A model generated the notes under the pieces. The model was not told the origin of the DNA. It saw nothing but the letters and a program-made list of their open reading frames with translations, and did no database searches. From an uncultured Desulfatiglans sp. (GTDB lineage: Bacteria > Desulfobacterota > DSM-4660 > Desulfatiglandales > Desulfatiglandaceae), in NCBI GenBank assembly GCA_900498135.1, contig LR026961.1, positions 520,874 through 584,873 of the forward strand: a stretch of 64,000 bases of DNA, in the 5' to 3' direction. This document shows, piece by piece, positions 56,318 to 64,000 of this stretch. Made by a program: the position numbers and the translations under genes. Position 1 is the stretch's first letter. Every line of letters starts with the position of its first letter.

Positions 56318-58130
56318 CGTCCTTGTCCCCGCTTTCCATGACAAGCCCCAACTCTTCCAACTTCTCGGGCGTGGGAACCCCGTTTTCGTCCCATCCCCGC
56401 AGGGCGTAGTACTCCGGCAGCAGCCGGTCCATGTGCACCACCTGTCCCTTCACCCGCGGTTCGTCGGTGATTCTCTTCGGGAGCGCGTCGTCCTTTTTGG
56501 TAAGCCCCGCCTTGAGGTTGAAGAGGCGCTCCATGTTCCAGATCCTCTCCCCCATCAACGCCAACTCCTCGTTCGCATAGTCGATCCCGGTCACCGTCTT
56601 CAACCAGACCTGGAGCTTCTCCCCCCACAAGGGGCCGTGGTAGATGATCCAGCACAGGATGGCCGAATCCACCAGGGCGATATAATCCTGGTCGTATTTC
56701 GCCCATTTCAGATGTTCGGCCGGGTCCCGGCGCCCGTCGTAAAAGGGCAGCGTGGCCTTCGTGTGGCTGCCCCCGACGTTGTTGGTCGCATACTGAAGCC
56801 CGATGATCTCGATCCCCTGTGGATGCCAGGCAGGCATCCCCATCCCCTTGACGCCCATGAAGAGCTCCGGATGCCCGTAGCGCTCGGCCACAAACCTGCC
56901 GCCCTCGGCAAGGACCGCTCCGAAGGCCTCGCGGACGGCTGTCTTATGGAGCAGCGCGAACATCGCCTCGGTATTCCCGAAGCCCATCGGAAACCCGAGG
57001 TCCTCTTCCGGCAGAAACCCCGATTCATACAATTCCATCGCGCAGGAGATCGTAGCCCCGGCGGTGATCGTGTCCATCCCGAGCTCGTTGCAGATGTAGT
57101 TGGCCCGGCAGATGTCGTCGAGGTCCCCGAAGCCGCAGTTGGACCCGAGCAGCGCCATGCTCTCGTGCTCCGGCCCCTTGGTCGTACCCGGATAGGCGGG
57201 ATCGTCGATACGGCTGCGCTTGCTGCAGGCGAAGGGGCAGCCGAAGCAGGCCTCGTCCCGCACCCGGATATGGTCCCGTACGTGGTTCGGGTCCTCGTAC
57301 CACTCGAAGGCCTTCGAGTATCCCTCCTGGAAGTTCCGGGTCGCCTGGGTGCCGCTCTTGTTGGCGCGGCCTGGCAGCGACCAGGTGCCGTACATGCGCC
57401 GGGCGTACAAAACGCGGTTCTCCCGGCCCTCGTCGAGGAATCCCATGACCGCCTGCCGGTACCCCTCGACGTCCGCCACCTCGACCGACCCGGTGCCGCC
57501 CGCCACAATCGCCTTCAGGTTCTTCGAGCCCATGACGGCCCCCAGGCCCGAGCGGCCTGCCGCGCGGCCGCCATCCGCCATGATGCAGGCGAAGCGCACC
57601 CCATTCTCCCCTGCGGGCCCGATGCAGACGATGCTCAGGTCGTTCAGCTGCCAGTCGTCGAGGGTCTCGCTCAATTCCTGCCGCAGGGCGTGCTCCGTGG
57701 CGGTCGACCACAGGCCCCACAGATGCTCTGCCGGCCGCAGCTCCACCTGTTCGTCCCGGATATAGAGATAGACCGGTGAGGACGCCTTTCCTTCGAGGAT
57801 CAGGAAATCGTACCCGGCATATTTCAGGTTCGGTCCGAAATAACCGCCGCAGCAGGGGTTGGCGATGAATCCGCTGAGGGGCGACTTGCTCACCACCACG
57901 AACCGCCCTCCCGCCGGGACACCGGTGCCTGTCAAGGGACCCGTCGCGAAGACGAGCTTGTTCTCCGGCCCCAAAGGGTCGATGCATGGGTCCATCTCGT
58001 CCATCAGGATCTTGAGACCCGCTCCGCGCCCCCCGACGAACTCCCGGCACAACTCCGGGGAGAGGTCTTCGACCGAGCAGTTCCCCGTCGTCAGATCGAT
58101 CCGCAGAATCTTGCCTTTCCATCCAAACAT
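56301..58130 (-). CDS. Aldehyde:ferredoxin oxidoreductase family (tungsten) enzyme
   Basis: The 609-residue protein belongs to the AOR family. It begins MFGWKGKILRIDLTTG, and cluster ligands are Cys295, Cys298, Cys302 (ACFGCPFACSK) and Cys493 (SAILCWII). NELGMDTITAG and MGSKNLKAIVA are pterin-binding motifs. Some members oxidise aldehydes; BamB, in the same family, reduces benzoyl-CoA. It has the general AOR features and I cannot assign BamB function. AAAGGAG precedes this ATG, which I prefer to one five codons upstream. Its neighbours (ferredoxin, HdrA- and HdrD-like) suggest a large electron-transfer complex. Confidence 0.9.
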   Translation of the reverse strand: MFGWKGKILRIDLTTGNCSVEDLSPELCREFVGGRGAGLKILMDEMDPCIDPLGPENKLVFATGPLTGTGVPAGGRFVVVSKSPLSGFIANPCCGGYFGPNLKYAGYDFLILEGKASSPVYLYIRDEQVELRPAEHLWGLWSTATEHALRQELSETLDDWQLNDLSIVCIGPAGENGVRFACIMADGGRAAGRSGLGAVMGSKNLKAIVAGGTGSVEVADVEGYRQAVMGFLDEGRENRVLYARRMYGTWSLPGRANKSGTQATRNFQEGYSKAFEWYEDPNHVRDHIRVRDEACFGCPFACSKRSRIDDPAYPGTTKGPEHESMALLGSNCGFGDLDDICRANYICNELGMDTITAGATISCAMELYESGFLPEEDLGFPMGFGNTEAMFALLHKTAVREAFGAVLAEGGRFVAERYGHPELFMGVKGMGMPAWHPQGIEIIGLQYATNNVGGSHTKATLPFYDGRRDPAEHLKWAKYDQDYIALVDSAILCWIIYHGPLWGEKLQVWLKTVTGIDYANEELALMGERIWNMERLFNLKAGLTKKDDALPKRITDEPRVKGQVVHMDRLLPEYYALRGWDENGVPTPEKLEELGLVMESGDKDDANQD

Positions 58131-58157
58131 CGCGGCTCCTTTCAACGACCCGCGGCC

Positions 58158-61100
58158 TTATGCCGCCACTCGGCGCTGTCCGTCGGGCTGCACCAGAAAC
58201 GCTTCGAGCTGCGAGAAGACCTGCTCCTCGTTGTTTCCCATGACCTGCAGGGCGCCGCTCCGGCAGGAGGCGGCGCAAAGTCCACACCCCTTGCAAAGCG
58301 CCGGGTTGACCGCGGCAACCCCGCTGCCTTCCTCGACCGCCACAGCATGGAACGGGCAGACAGTTTCACACACCCGGCACCCCGTGCACTTCGATGCATC
58401 GACCCGGCAGACAGCCCCCTCGCCGCGCATCTCCTCCCGCGAGAGCAGGGTCATCACCCGCGCCGCCGCGGCATGCCCCTGGGCGATGCTCTCCCCGAGC
58501 CGTTTGGGACCGTGGGCCAGTCCGCACATGAAAATCCCGTCGGTCGGGAAGTCCACCGGCCGAAGCTTCATGTGGGCCTCCATGAAGAACCCGTCCGCAT
58601 TCAGCGGCACCTTCAGCTGCTGAGAGAGCTGGTGGTTGTCCGCGGCGGGGATGGTCGCGGCGGCAAGCGATACAATATCCGCCTGAAGCCTGAGCTTGCG
58701 CCCGAGGGTCGGCTCGGTCACCAGGATCTCCAGGGGCCCGCCGCCTTCTCCGGCCGTCACCACGGGCTTGTCCGCCTCATGGTAGCGGATGAACACCACG
58801 CCGCTTTCCGCCGCCTTGCGATAGGCGTGTTCCATCAAACCATAGGTCCGCATGTCCCGATACAGGACGGTAATCTTCATGGATGGGTTCAAGGCCTTCA
58901 GGCCGAGAGCGTTTTTCACGGCCTGACCGCAGCAGACCCGGCTGCAGTAGGGGCGCTCTGCATCGCGCGAGCCCACGCACTGGATCATCACCAAAGACCG
59001 GCATTCCTGGATCCGCGCGGTTTCATCCGCGATCTCCCCCTCGAGCTCGAGGTGGGTCAGGACACGGTCGTTCCGGCCGTAGAGGTATTCGTCGGGGCGG
59101 AACTCCGCCCCGCCCGTCGCCACCACCGTCGCGCCGTGCGGGATATCCACCGGCGCCCGCCGTTTCCCGGTCTCGATGGTGGTCCGGAAGTTGCCGACAT
59201 ACCCCGAAAAATGCCGGATCTCGGCCTGCGTGTGCACCTGGATCAGGAGGTGGCGGTAGACCCGCTCCGTCAGCGTCTTCAGTGCCGCCTGGACATCTTC
59301 ACCCTCCAGTGTCCGGCGGAGCCTCGCCGCCATGCCCCCGAGCGCCGGCCCTTTCTCGACCAGATGGACCTTGACGCCCTGATCGGCGAGCGAGAGCGCC
59401 GCGGACATCCCGGAGATCCCTCCCCCGATGACCAGGGCCGACCGCAGAACCGGGTAGGTCTGCTGCGTCAGGGGCGAGAGGAGCCTGGCCTTCATGACCG
59501 CCATCCGAACCAGGTCCCGCGCCTTCTGCGTCGCCAACCCTTTCTCTCCCATGTGAACCCAGGCGCAGTGCTCCCGGATATTGGCCATCTCGAAGAGGAA
59601 CGGGTTCAGCCCCGCCTGTTTGAGGGCGTCCTGAAAAACCGGTTCATGGGTCCGGGGGGTGCAGGCCGCTACCACCACCCGGTTCAGGGACTTCTTCTGG
59701 ATCACCTCGACCATCCGCTTGATCGAATCGATGGAGCAGCTGAAGGTCTCCTCCTGGGCGTGCACGACCCCCTCGAGCCCACTGGCATAATCCACCACCT
59801 TCGAGACATCCACCCCCTTGATGATGTTGGTTCCGCAGTGGCAAACGAAGACCCCCACCCTGGGCGGCTCCCCCAGGGTATCCCGCTCCGGCGGATAGCT
59901 CTTCTCTTCGACGAGCGTCCCCCGGACACGGCCGAGATCGCGGGTCGCCAAGGCCGCCGCGCCGCTCGCCATGGTGACCGAGTCGGGGATGTCCATCGGG
60001 CCGCAGAAGACCCCGCAGGCATAGACCCCGGGGCGTCCGGTCTCCATCGGGCGCAGGGAGGCCGAAGGAGCGCAGAATCCCTCCTCGCTGAGCGGGATTC
60101 CGAAGATGCCGGCCAGTTCGGCGTGGCTGGACGGGGAGCTGAGGCCGACGGAGAGGACCACCATGTCGAAGCGCTCTTCGCGCACCGCCTCGCCGCCCAC
60201 CCGATACCGCAGAGTCAAGGCATGCGTTTCGGGGTCCTCGCCCACAATCACGGGTTTCGCCCACTCGAACCGGACCCCGTCTAGCCCTTTGGCCCGCTCG
60301 TAGTAGCGTTCGAAACCTTTGCCGAAGGCCCGCACGTCGTTGTGAAAGACAACCGCCTCGAGCCCGGGGATATGCTCCTTCGAGAGGATCACCTGCTTCA
60401 TCGCGTACATGCAGCAGACCGACGAGCAATAGCCGCTCCCGATCGAGACGTCCCGGGACCCCACGCACTGGATCCAGGCGATCCGGGCCGGCGCGGCGCC
60501 GTCCGACGGCCGTCTGAGAACGCCCGCGTTGGGTCCGCTGGCGCTCAAGAGGCGCTCGTACTCGAGGCCGGTGAACACGTTTCTGAAGCGGTCATAACCG
60601 TAGAGGCTCTGCCCCGACGGGTCGAAGGGTTCATAGCCCGGCGCGAGGATGATCCCGCCGACGCGGATGGTGTGGCGCTGCGCCTCCTGGTGGAAGTCGA
60701 TCGCCCGGTTCCTGCAGGTGGGGACGCAGATCTGGCATTCCCTGCGGTTCAGAAAAAGGCAGTGGGCCGGGTCCACCACGCTGGCCGCCGGCACGGCCTG
60801 CGGAAACGGCAGGTGGATGCACTTGACCGTCGCCAGCCCGGCGTTGTATTCGTCCCGGATGTTGACAGGGCAATACTCGGCGCAGACCCCGCAGCCGGTG
60901 CATTTTTCGAGATCCACGAACCGGGGGGCCGCCAGCAGATGCACGGAGAAATTCCCCGCTTCCCCGACGACCGCCTCCACTTCCGTTTCGGTGAGGATGG
61001 TGATGTTCGGGTTCGATGCGCATTCCAGGAACTTCGGCGACAGGATGCACATCGAGCAGTCGTTGGTCGGGAAGGTCTTGTCGAGCTGGGACATCCTGCC

Positions 61101-61262
61101 CCCGATGGAGGGGCCTTTCTCCACCAGGTAGACCCTGAAGCCCGCATTGGCGGAATCCAGCGCCGCCTGTATGCCGCTCACCCCGGCGCCGACCACCATG
61201 ACGGCGCCGATCTTCTCCCGGCCGCTTTCCGGTGTTATGGGACCCAGATCATGTCCTGACAT
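58158..61262 (-). CDS. Double-module HdrA-like flavin/Fe-S oxidoreductase
   Basis: The 1034-residue protein contains two HdrA flavin modules: VMVVGAGVSGIQAALDSANA (21-40) with NDCSMCILSPK (67-77), and ALVIGGGISGMSAALSLADQ (609-628). A [4Fe-4S] site CTGCGVCAEYC is at 121-131, a further cysteine set CQICVPTC at 176-183, and the C-terminus has a two-cluster ferredoxin (959-1000). HdrA proteins bifurcate or confurcate electrons with FAD. Two copies fused in one chain resemble BamE of the class II benzoyl-CoA reductase complex. The start at 61262 begins 20 residues before the first flavin motif. Confidence 0.9.
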   Translation of the reverse strand: MSGHDLGPITPESGREKIGAVMVVGAGVSGIQAALDSANAGFRVYLVEKGPSIGGRMSQLDKTFPTNDCSMCILSPKFLECASNPNITILTETEVEAVVGEAGNFSVHLLAAPRFVDLEKCTGCGVCAEYCPVNIRDEYNAGLATVKCIHLPFPQAVPAASVVDPAHCLFLNRRECQICVPTCRNRAIDFHQEAQRHTIRVGGIILAPGYEPFDPSGQSLYGYDRFRNVFTGLEYERLLSASGPNAGVLRRPSDGAAPARIAWIQCVGSRDVSIGSGYCSSVCCMYAMKQVILSKEHIPGLEAVVFHNDVRAFGKGFERYYERAKGLDGVRFEWAKPVIVGEDPETHALTLRYRVGGEAVREERFDMVVLSVGLSSPSSHAELAGIFGIPLSEEGFCAPSASLRPMETGRPGVYACGVFCGPMDIPDSVTMASGAAALATRDLGRVRGTLVEEKSYPPERDTLGEPPRVGVFVCHCGTNIIKGVDVSKVVDYASGLEGVVHAQEETFSCSIDSIKRMVEVIQKKSLNRVVVAACTPRTHEPVFQDALKQAGLNPFLFEMANIREHCAWVHMGEKGLATQKARDLVRMAVMKARLLSPLTQQTYPVLRSALVIGGGISGMSAALSLADQGVKVHLVEKGPALGGMAARLRRTLEGEDVQAALKTLTERVYRHLLIQVHTQAEIRHFSGYVGNFRTTIETGKRRAPVDIPHGATVVATGGAEFRPDEYLYGRNDRVLTHLELEGEIADETARIQECRSLVMIQCVGSRDAERPYCSRVCCGQAVKNALGLKALNPSMKITVLYRDMRTYGLMEHAYRKAAESGVVFIRYHEADKPVVTAGEGGGPLEILVTEPTLGRKLRLQADIVSLAAATIPAADNHQLSQQLKVPLNADGFFMEAHMKLRPVDFPTDGIFMCGLAHGPKRLGESIAQGHAAAARVMTLLSREEMRGEGAVCRVDASKCTGCRVCETVCPFHAVAVEEGSGVAAVNPALCKGCGLCAASCRSGALQVMGNNEEQVFSQLEAFLVQPDGQRRVAA

Positions 61263-61306
61263 TCGTTTATCCCCACTGGCCTGTTGAGGCGTCCTTTCCC
61301 TGCAAT

Positions 61307-62455
61307 CTACAGGGCCATGGCGACGATCTCCGAGATATCCATGACTTCGAGCCGGTCTTCCAACCCGGCCGTCACGACGCTGTCCTTGAAATTGAGGATG
61401 CAATACGGGCAGGCCGTCACGAGGACATCCGCCCCCTGTTCGATCGCCTGAGCCACAAGGATATCGGAAAAACGCTCCCCTTTCGGGGTCTCCATCCAGA
61501 TTCGTCCGCCGCCGCCTCCGCAGCAGAGGCTGTTTTCACGGCTGTTCAGCTCGTCGGTCCACTCGAGCCCCGGGATGCCCGCCAGGACCGCCCGCGGAGC
61601 GTCGTAGATCCCGTTGTGCCTCCCGAGGTAGCAGGGATCATGGTAAACGGCCTTTTTATGCAGTTCGCCTCCGAAGCGGATCCGGCCCTCCGAGATCAGC
61701 CGTGCGAGAACCTCGGTCACGTGCAGGACCTGCACCTCGCCGCCGAGCTTCGGGTAGTCCTGTTTGAAGGTCGTCAAGCAATGGGGCGACGTCGCGATGA
61801 TGGTCTTGACGCCCGACTCCTGGAAAAGCGCGATGTTCTTCTCCGCGAGGGTCTCGAAAAGCTCATGGTTCCCAGCCTTGCGCACGCTCTCGCCGCAGCA
61901 GCTCTCCCGGTTCCCGAGGATGCCGAACGACACTCCGGCCTGCTGCAGGAGTCGGCTCGTCGCCCTGGCCACTCCCCACAGGCGGGTGTCGTATGCCGGC
62001 GCGCAGCAGGGCGCATAAACGGCCTCATGCTCGGGCTTGAACCTCTCGACCCCGGTGCCCTCCGCCCACTTGGACCGGTCTTCGCGCTTCCCTCCCCAGG
62101 GATTCCCTTCGCCGCCCAGGCCCCCCATGGCGCTGCGCAGACTTGCCGGCGCCATGCGGTATTCGAAATCGAGCAGGATTTTCCGCACCGCGCCGAGGAC
62201 GTCGGTGATCGCCACACCCCGCGGGCAGCGGCTCACGCACAGGTTGCAGGTCGTGCACCGCCACCACGCCTCATCCTCGAGGTCGACCAGGCCAAAGCGC
62301 GATTCGCAGATCATCCGGTGCGGCATGAAGGTCCGGACCAGGTTCCAGGGGCAGCTCGCCGAACACAAACCGCACTGAAAGCAGAGTTTGAAGGCCTCGC
62401 CCCCGGCCTCCTGGATCATATCGATGGCTTCTTCCAGAGGTTCGACGATCTCCAT
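61307..62455 (-). CDS. HdrD-like (CCG-domain) Fe-S protein
   Basis: The 382-residue protein starts with two [4Fe-4S] motifs (CFQCGLCSASCPW, CTTCNLCVSRCPRG). It then has two CCG domains: CCAPAYDT with SCCGE, and DPCYLGR with LCCGGGGG, which bind the noncubane-type clusters in HdrB/HdrD. It is the expected partner of the HdrA-like subunit and resembles BamD. CAGGAG is well placed before the ATG at 62455; an upstream start is open but less likely. Confidence 0.9.
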   Translation of the reverse strand: MEIVEPLEEAIDMIQEAGGEAFKLCFQCGLCSASCPWNLVRTFMPHRMICESRFGLVDLEDEAWWRCTTCNLCVSRCPRGVAITDVLGAVRKILLDFEYRMAPASLRSAMGGLGGEGNPWGGKREDRSKWAEGTGVERFKPEHEAVYAPCCAPAYDTRLWGVARATSRLLQQAGVSFGILGNRESCCGESVRKAGNHELFETLAEKNIALFQESGVKTIIATSPHCLTTFKQDYPKLGGEVQVLHVTEVLARLISEGRIRFGGELHKKAVYHDPCYLGRHNGIYDAPRAVLAGIPGLEWTDELNSRENSLCCGGGGGRIWMETPKGERFSDILVAQAIEQGADVLVTACPYCILNFKDSVVTAGLEDRLEVMDISEIVAMAL

Positions 62456-62679
62456 CCGGGACTCCTGTAGAGAAGGCAAACGGTTATTCGTCGTTGTGAC
62501 ATCCACCAGCCGGGACCATCCGGGAAAGCATCCACACGCCCGGAATGGTCATTCGCACACAGCTGCTGGTTTCAGAGAGATAGGGATAAAAAGCGGCTTC
62601 AGCAACGCGTTTCGGTTCATCCGGACCGCAGGCACACACACTCGGCCTTGAAGGGCCGCCATGCGAGCGTGCTGCGGGC

Positions 62680-63444
62680 TCAGTGCATGTATCGGCCCCC
62701 GTCCACCACCACCGTCTGACCGGTGATGAAATCGCTTTCCGCGGAGGCCAGGAAGAGGGCGGCCCCGGTGATGTCCTCGGGCGTACCCAGCCGCTTGAGC
62801 GGCGTCTTGCTGGTGTCGTAACGGGTCACATCCGCCAGGGAACGGCTGGCCTCCGTATCCGTGAATCCGGGGGCGACGGCGTTGATGCAGATGTTGTGAG
62901 GCCCGAGCTCGACAGCCAGTGCGCGGGTCAACGCCAGGATGCCGCCCTTCGAGGAAACGTAGTGGACGAACCCGTGCGACCCGGTGAAGGCCGTTTCAGA
63001 ACAGAGGTTGACGATCTTCCCGTACCCCTGCACCTTCATGACGGGGAAAACCGCCCGCACGGCCAGGAAGGCCCCCTTGACGTTGACCCCCATCACGCGG
63101 TCCCACTCGCCGAGGTCGATCTCGTCGAAGGGTTTGCGCAGCAGGCCATCATAGATCGCGGCGTTGTTGATCAGGATGTCGATCCGCCCGAACGCCGCGA
63201 CCGTGGCCTCCGCCATGGCCTTGGTGTCCGCCTCGCTCGTGACGTCGCCGGCAAAGAACTGCGCGGCTCCGCCCTGCTCTTCGATCAACCGGACGGTCTC
63301 CTTCATATCCTGGAGATCCTTGTCCCCGAAAACGATATTCATGACCATGACCCGCGCGCCCTCCCGGGCCAACCGCAGCGCAAACGCCCTTCCCAGCCCC
63401 CGGGCCCCGCCGGTCACCACCGCCACCCTGTCCTTCAAACGCAT
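62680..63444 (-). CDS. Short-chain dehydrogenase/reductase
   Basis: The 254-residue protein is a classical SDR: VVTGGARGLGRAFALRLA for NAD(P), NNAAIYDGLL, and the catalytic serine and tyrosine/lysine in CSETAFTG and HYVSSKGG. It oxidises or reduces an alcohol/ketone, possibly a ring-hydroxy acyl-CoA. The ATG at 63444 has GAGGAG seven bases upstream; the ATG two codons earlier sits too close to it. It is on the same strand as the HdrD-like gene, 224 bases upstream, so it may belong to the same operon. Confidence 0.9.
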   Translation of the reverse strand: MRLKDRVAVVTGGARGLGRAFALRLAREGARVMVMNIVFGDKDLQDMKETVRLIEEQGGAAQFFAGDVTSEADTKAMAEATVAAFGRIDILINNAAIYDGLLRKPFDEIDLGEWDRVMGVNVKGAFLAVRAVFPVMKVQGYGKIVNLCSETAFTGSHGFVHYVSSKGGILALTRALAVELGPHNICINAVAPGFTDTEASRSLADVTRYDTSKTPLKRLGTPEDITGAALFLASAESDFITGQTVVVDGGRYMH

Positions 63445-63652
63445 GGCCATGCTCCTCGCTATTGCTTTCCTTGAACACCGGCAGGGAAGGCCGTCGGCCC
63501 CGCTGCCGGATAGATTGAAAAACGCAGGCTCATCCATCCCCGATGCAAAGACCCGGCCAACCGTGAATCGTTCGCCGGCACGCTGCCGGCCCGGCCTTGC
63601 AAAGCCCCTTTGGAAACAGGCTCTCGGCGATGCCTGATTCCGTCCCTGTTCC

Positions 63653-63695
63653 CCCGGCGCGAAGGGCCGGGGAAAAACCCTTCCTTCGCGCCGGG
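63653..63695 (-). terminator. Hairpin after the flavoprotein gene
   Basis: CCCGGCGCGAAGG and CCTTCGCGCCGGG are exact complements with a 17-base loop. It follows the stop at 63731 on the minus strand but has no T-run, so termination is only possible. Confidence 0.5.
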
Positions 63696-63730
63696 TGCCA
63701 CACAGGCCGGAGGGGGGAGGCCCGACCCGA

Positions 63731-64000
63731 TCAATACGTCGGTTTACGGAGTCCGTGCTCGTCCGCGATCACGTTGTAGCAGGCGTAGCTCGAACCGCGC
63801 CCGATCCCGGCGCCCCCGGGAACGCCCGAGGAGCACATGTACAGGTTCTTCACGAAGGTCTTGTATCCGCCCGGCAGTCCTCTGAAGCGGCCGCTCTGGC
63901 TGCCGCCCTGGTTGCCTTCGCACCAGCCGCCCTCACGCATATCGAGGTGCGTGTCCTGGATGTCGATCGGCGTGGCCACACGCTCCCCGATGAAGTTGTC
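63731..64000 (-). CDS. Phytoene-desaturase-like FAD oxidoreductase, C-terminal end
   Basis: Ninety-odd codons are visible before the window edge. The end NLYMCSSGVPGGAGIGRGSS followed by YACYNVIAD is the usual C-terminal FAD-binding segment of phytoene desaturase/amine-oxidase-like flavoproteins (normally about 500 residues). The upstream part is out of the window, so function is unknown. It lies upstream of the SDR gene on the same strand, 286 bases away. Confidence 0.75.
   Translation of the reverse strand, partial: DNFIGERVATPIDIQDTHLDMREGGWCEGNQGGSQSGRFRGLPGGYKTFVKNLYMCSSGVPGGAGIGRGSSYACYNVIADEHGLRKPTY

Noticed and set aside
56301-58130. Direct identification of the AOR as BamB
   Set aside because: Family-level motifs are present, but I could not confirm BamB-specific active-site residues, so only the AOR family is called.

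Overview
The window looks like a high-GC anaerobic member of the Desulfobacterota (former Deltaproteobacteria), probably a sulfate reducer or syntroph that handles aromatic or fatty acids. The evidence is indirect. It carries a siroheme-decarboxylase-type Lrp/AsnC protein (alternative heme route), an aldehyde:ferredoxin-oxidoreductase family enzyme with HdrA- and HdrD-like partners, a molybdenum hydroxylase operon, a Liv-type ABC importer with an acyl-CoA ligase, Rex, and an F0 operon (atpZ-I-B-E) with no F1 genes beside it. I saw no rRNA, tRNA or CRISPR array.

Layout. 1-2465: SNF2 helicase cut by the left edge. 2830-5264: degenerate RsbW-like ATPase fused to a possible acyltransferase-like region, translationally coupled to a HisC-like aminotransferase. 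5291-8927: three-subunit molybdenum hydroxylase (minus). 9538-10728: MFS carrier. 10784-17026: TamA-TamB outer-membrane assembly pair (minus). 17160-17651: GNAT. 17802-19792: groES-groEL. 20104-22866: panB-panE-sugar epimerase (minus). 23551-24633: pilT. 24620-26309: GHMP kinase and NUDIX hydrolase. 26743-29341: a GAF-ANTAR antiterminator followed by a stand-alone glutamate synthase domain gene. 29473-38933: livM-livH-livK-livG-livF-acyl-CoA ligase-KaiC/XRE/cupin regulator (minus), interrupted between livM and livH by an IS630-type element and a palindromic repeat. 39049-44273: DUF1992, ahbB-like, hemL, atpZ-I-B-E, rex. 44254-48389: thiS-pdxA-uvrA (minus). 48991-52076: two DUF89 proteins around a QueG-like Fe-S protein and a small helical protein. 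52127-63444: a large minus-strand locus of SDR, HdrD-like, double HdrA-like, AOR, ferredoxin, a split PEP-synthase-like dikinase and a duplicated NIPSNAP-like protein. 63731-64000: C-terminal end of a phytoene-desaturase-like flavoprotein.

How the genes may work together. The most complete regulatory circuit is at 26.5-29.3 kb. The GAF-ANTAR protein has an apparent RNA target directly downstream: two short stem-loops, each with a six-base loop having A at position 1 and G at position 4. The second overlaps the 5' arm of a strong intrinsic terminator in front of the glutamate synthase-like gene. Read together, these form a transcription-antitermination switch for nitrogen assimilation.

The most interesting metabolic locus is 52-63.4 kb. 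The split dikinase has the ATP-grasp part and the phosphohistidine part but no PEP/pyruvate-binding domain, the layout of phenylphosphate synthase. It sits in one strand array with a Bam-like AOR/ferredoxin/HdrA/HdrD electron-transfer set. I read this as a candidate pathway that activates an aromatic or related substrate by phosphorylation and couples it to low-potential redox chemistry; the substrate is unknown.

A dispersed repeat of about 180-280 bp with 18-bp inverted ends occurs three times (plus a fragment) in intergenic DNA. One copy carries a perfect 46-bp palindrome.
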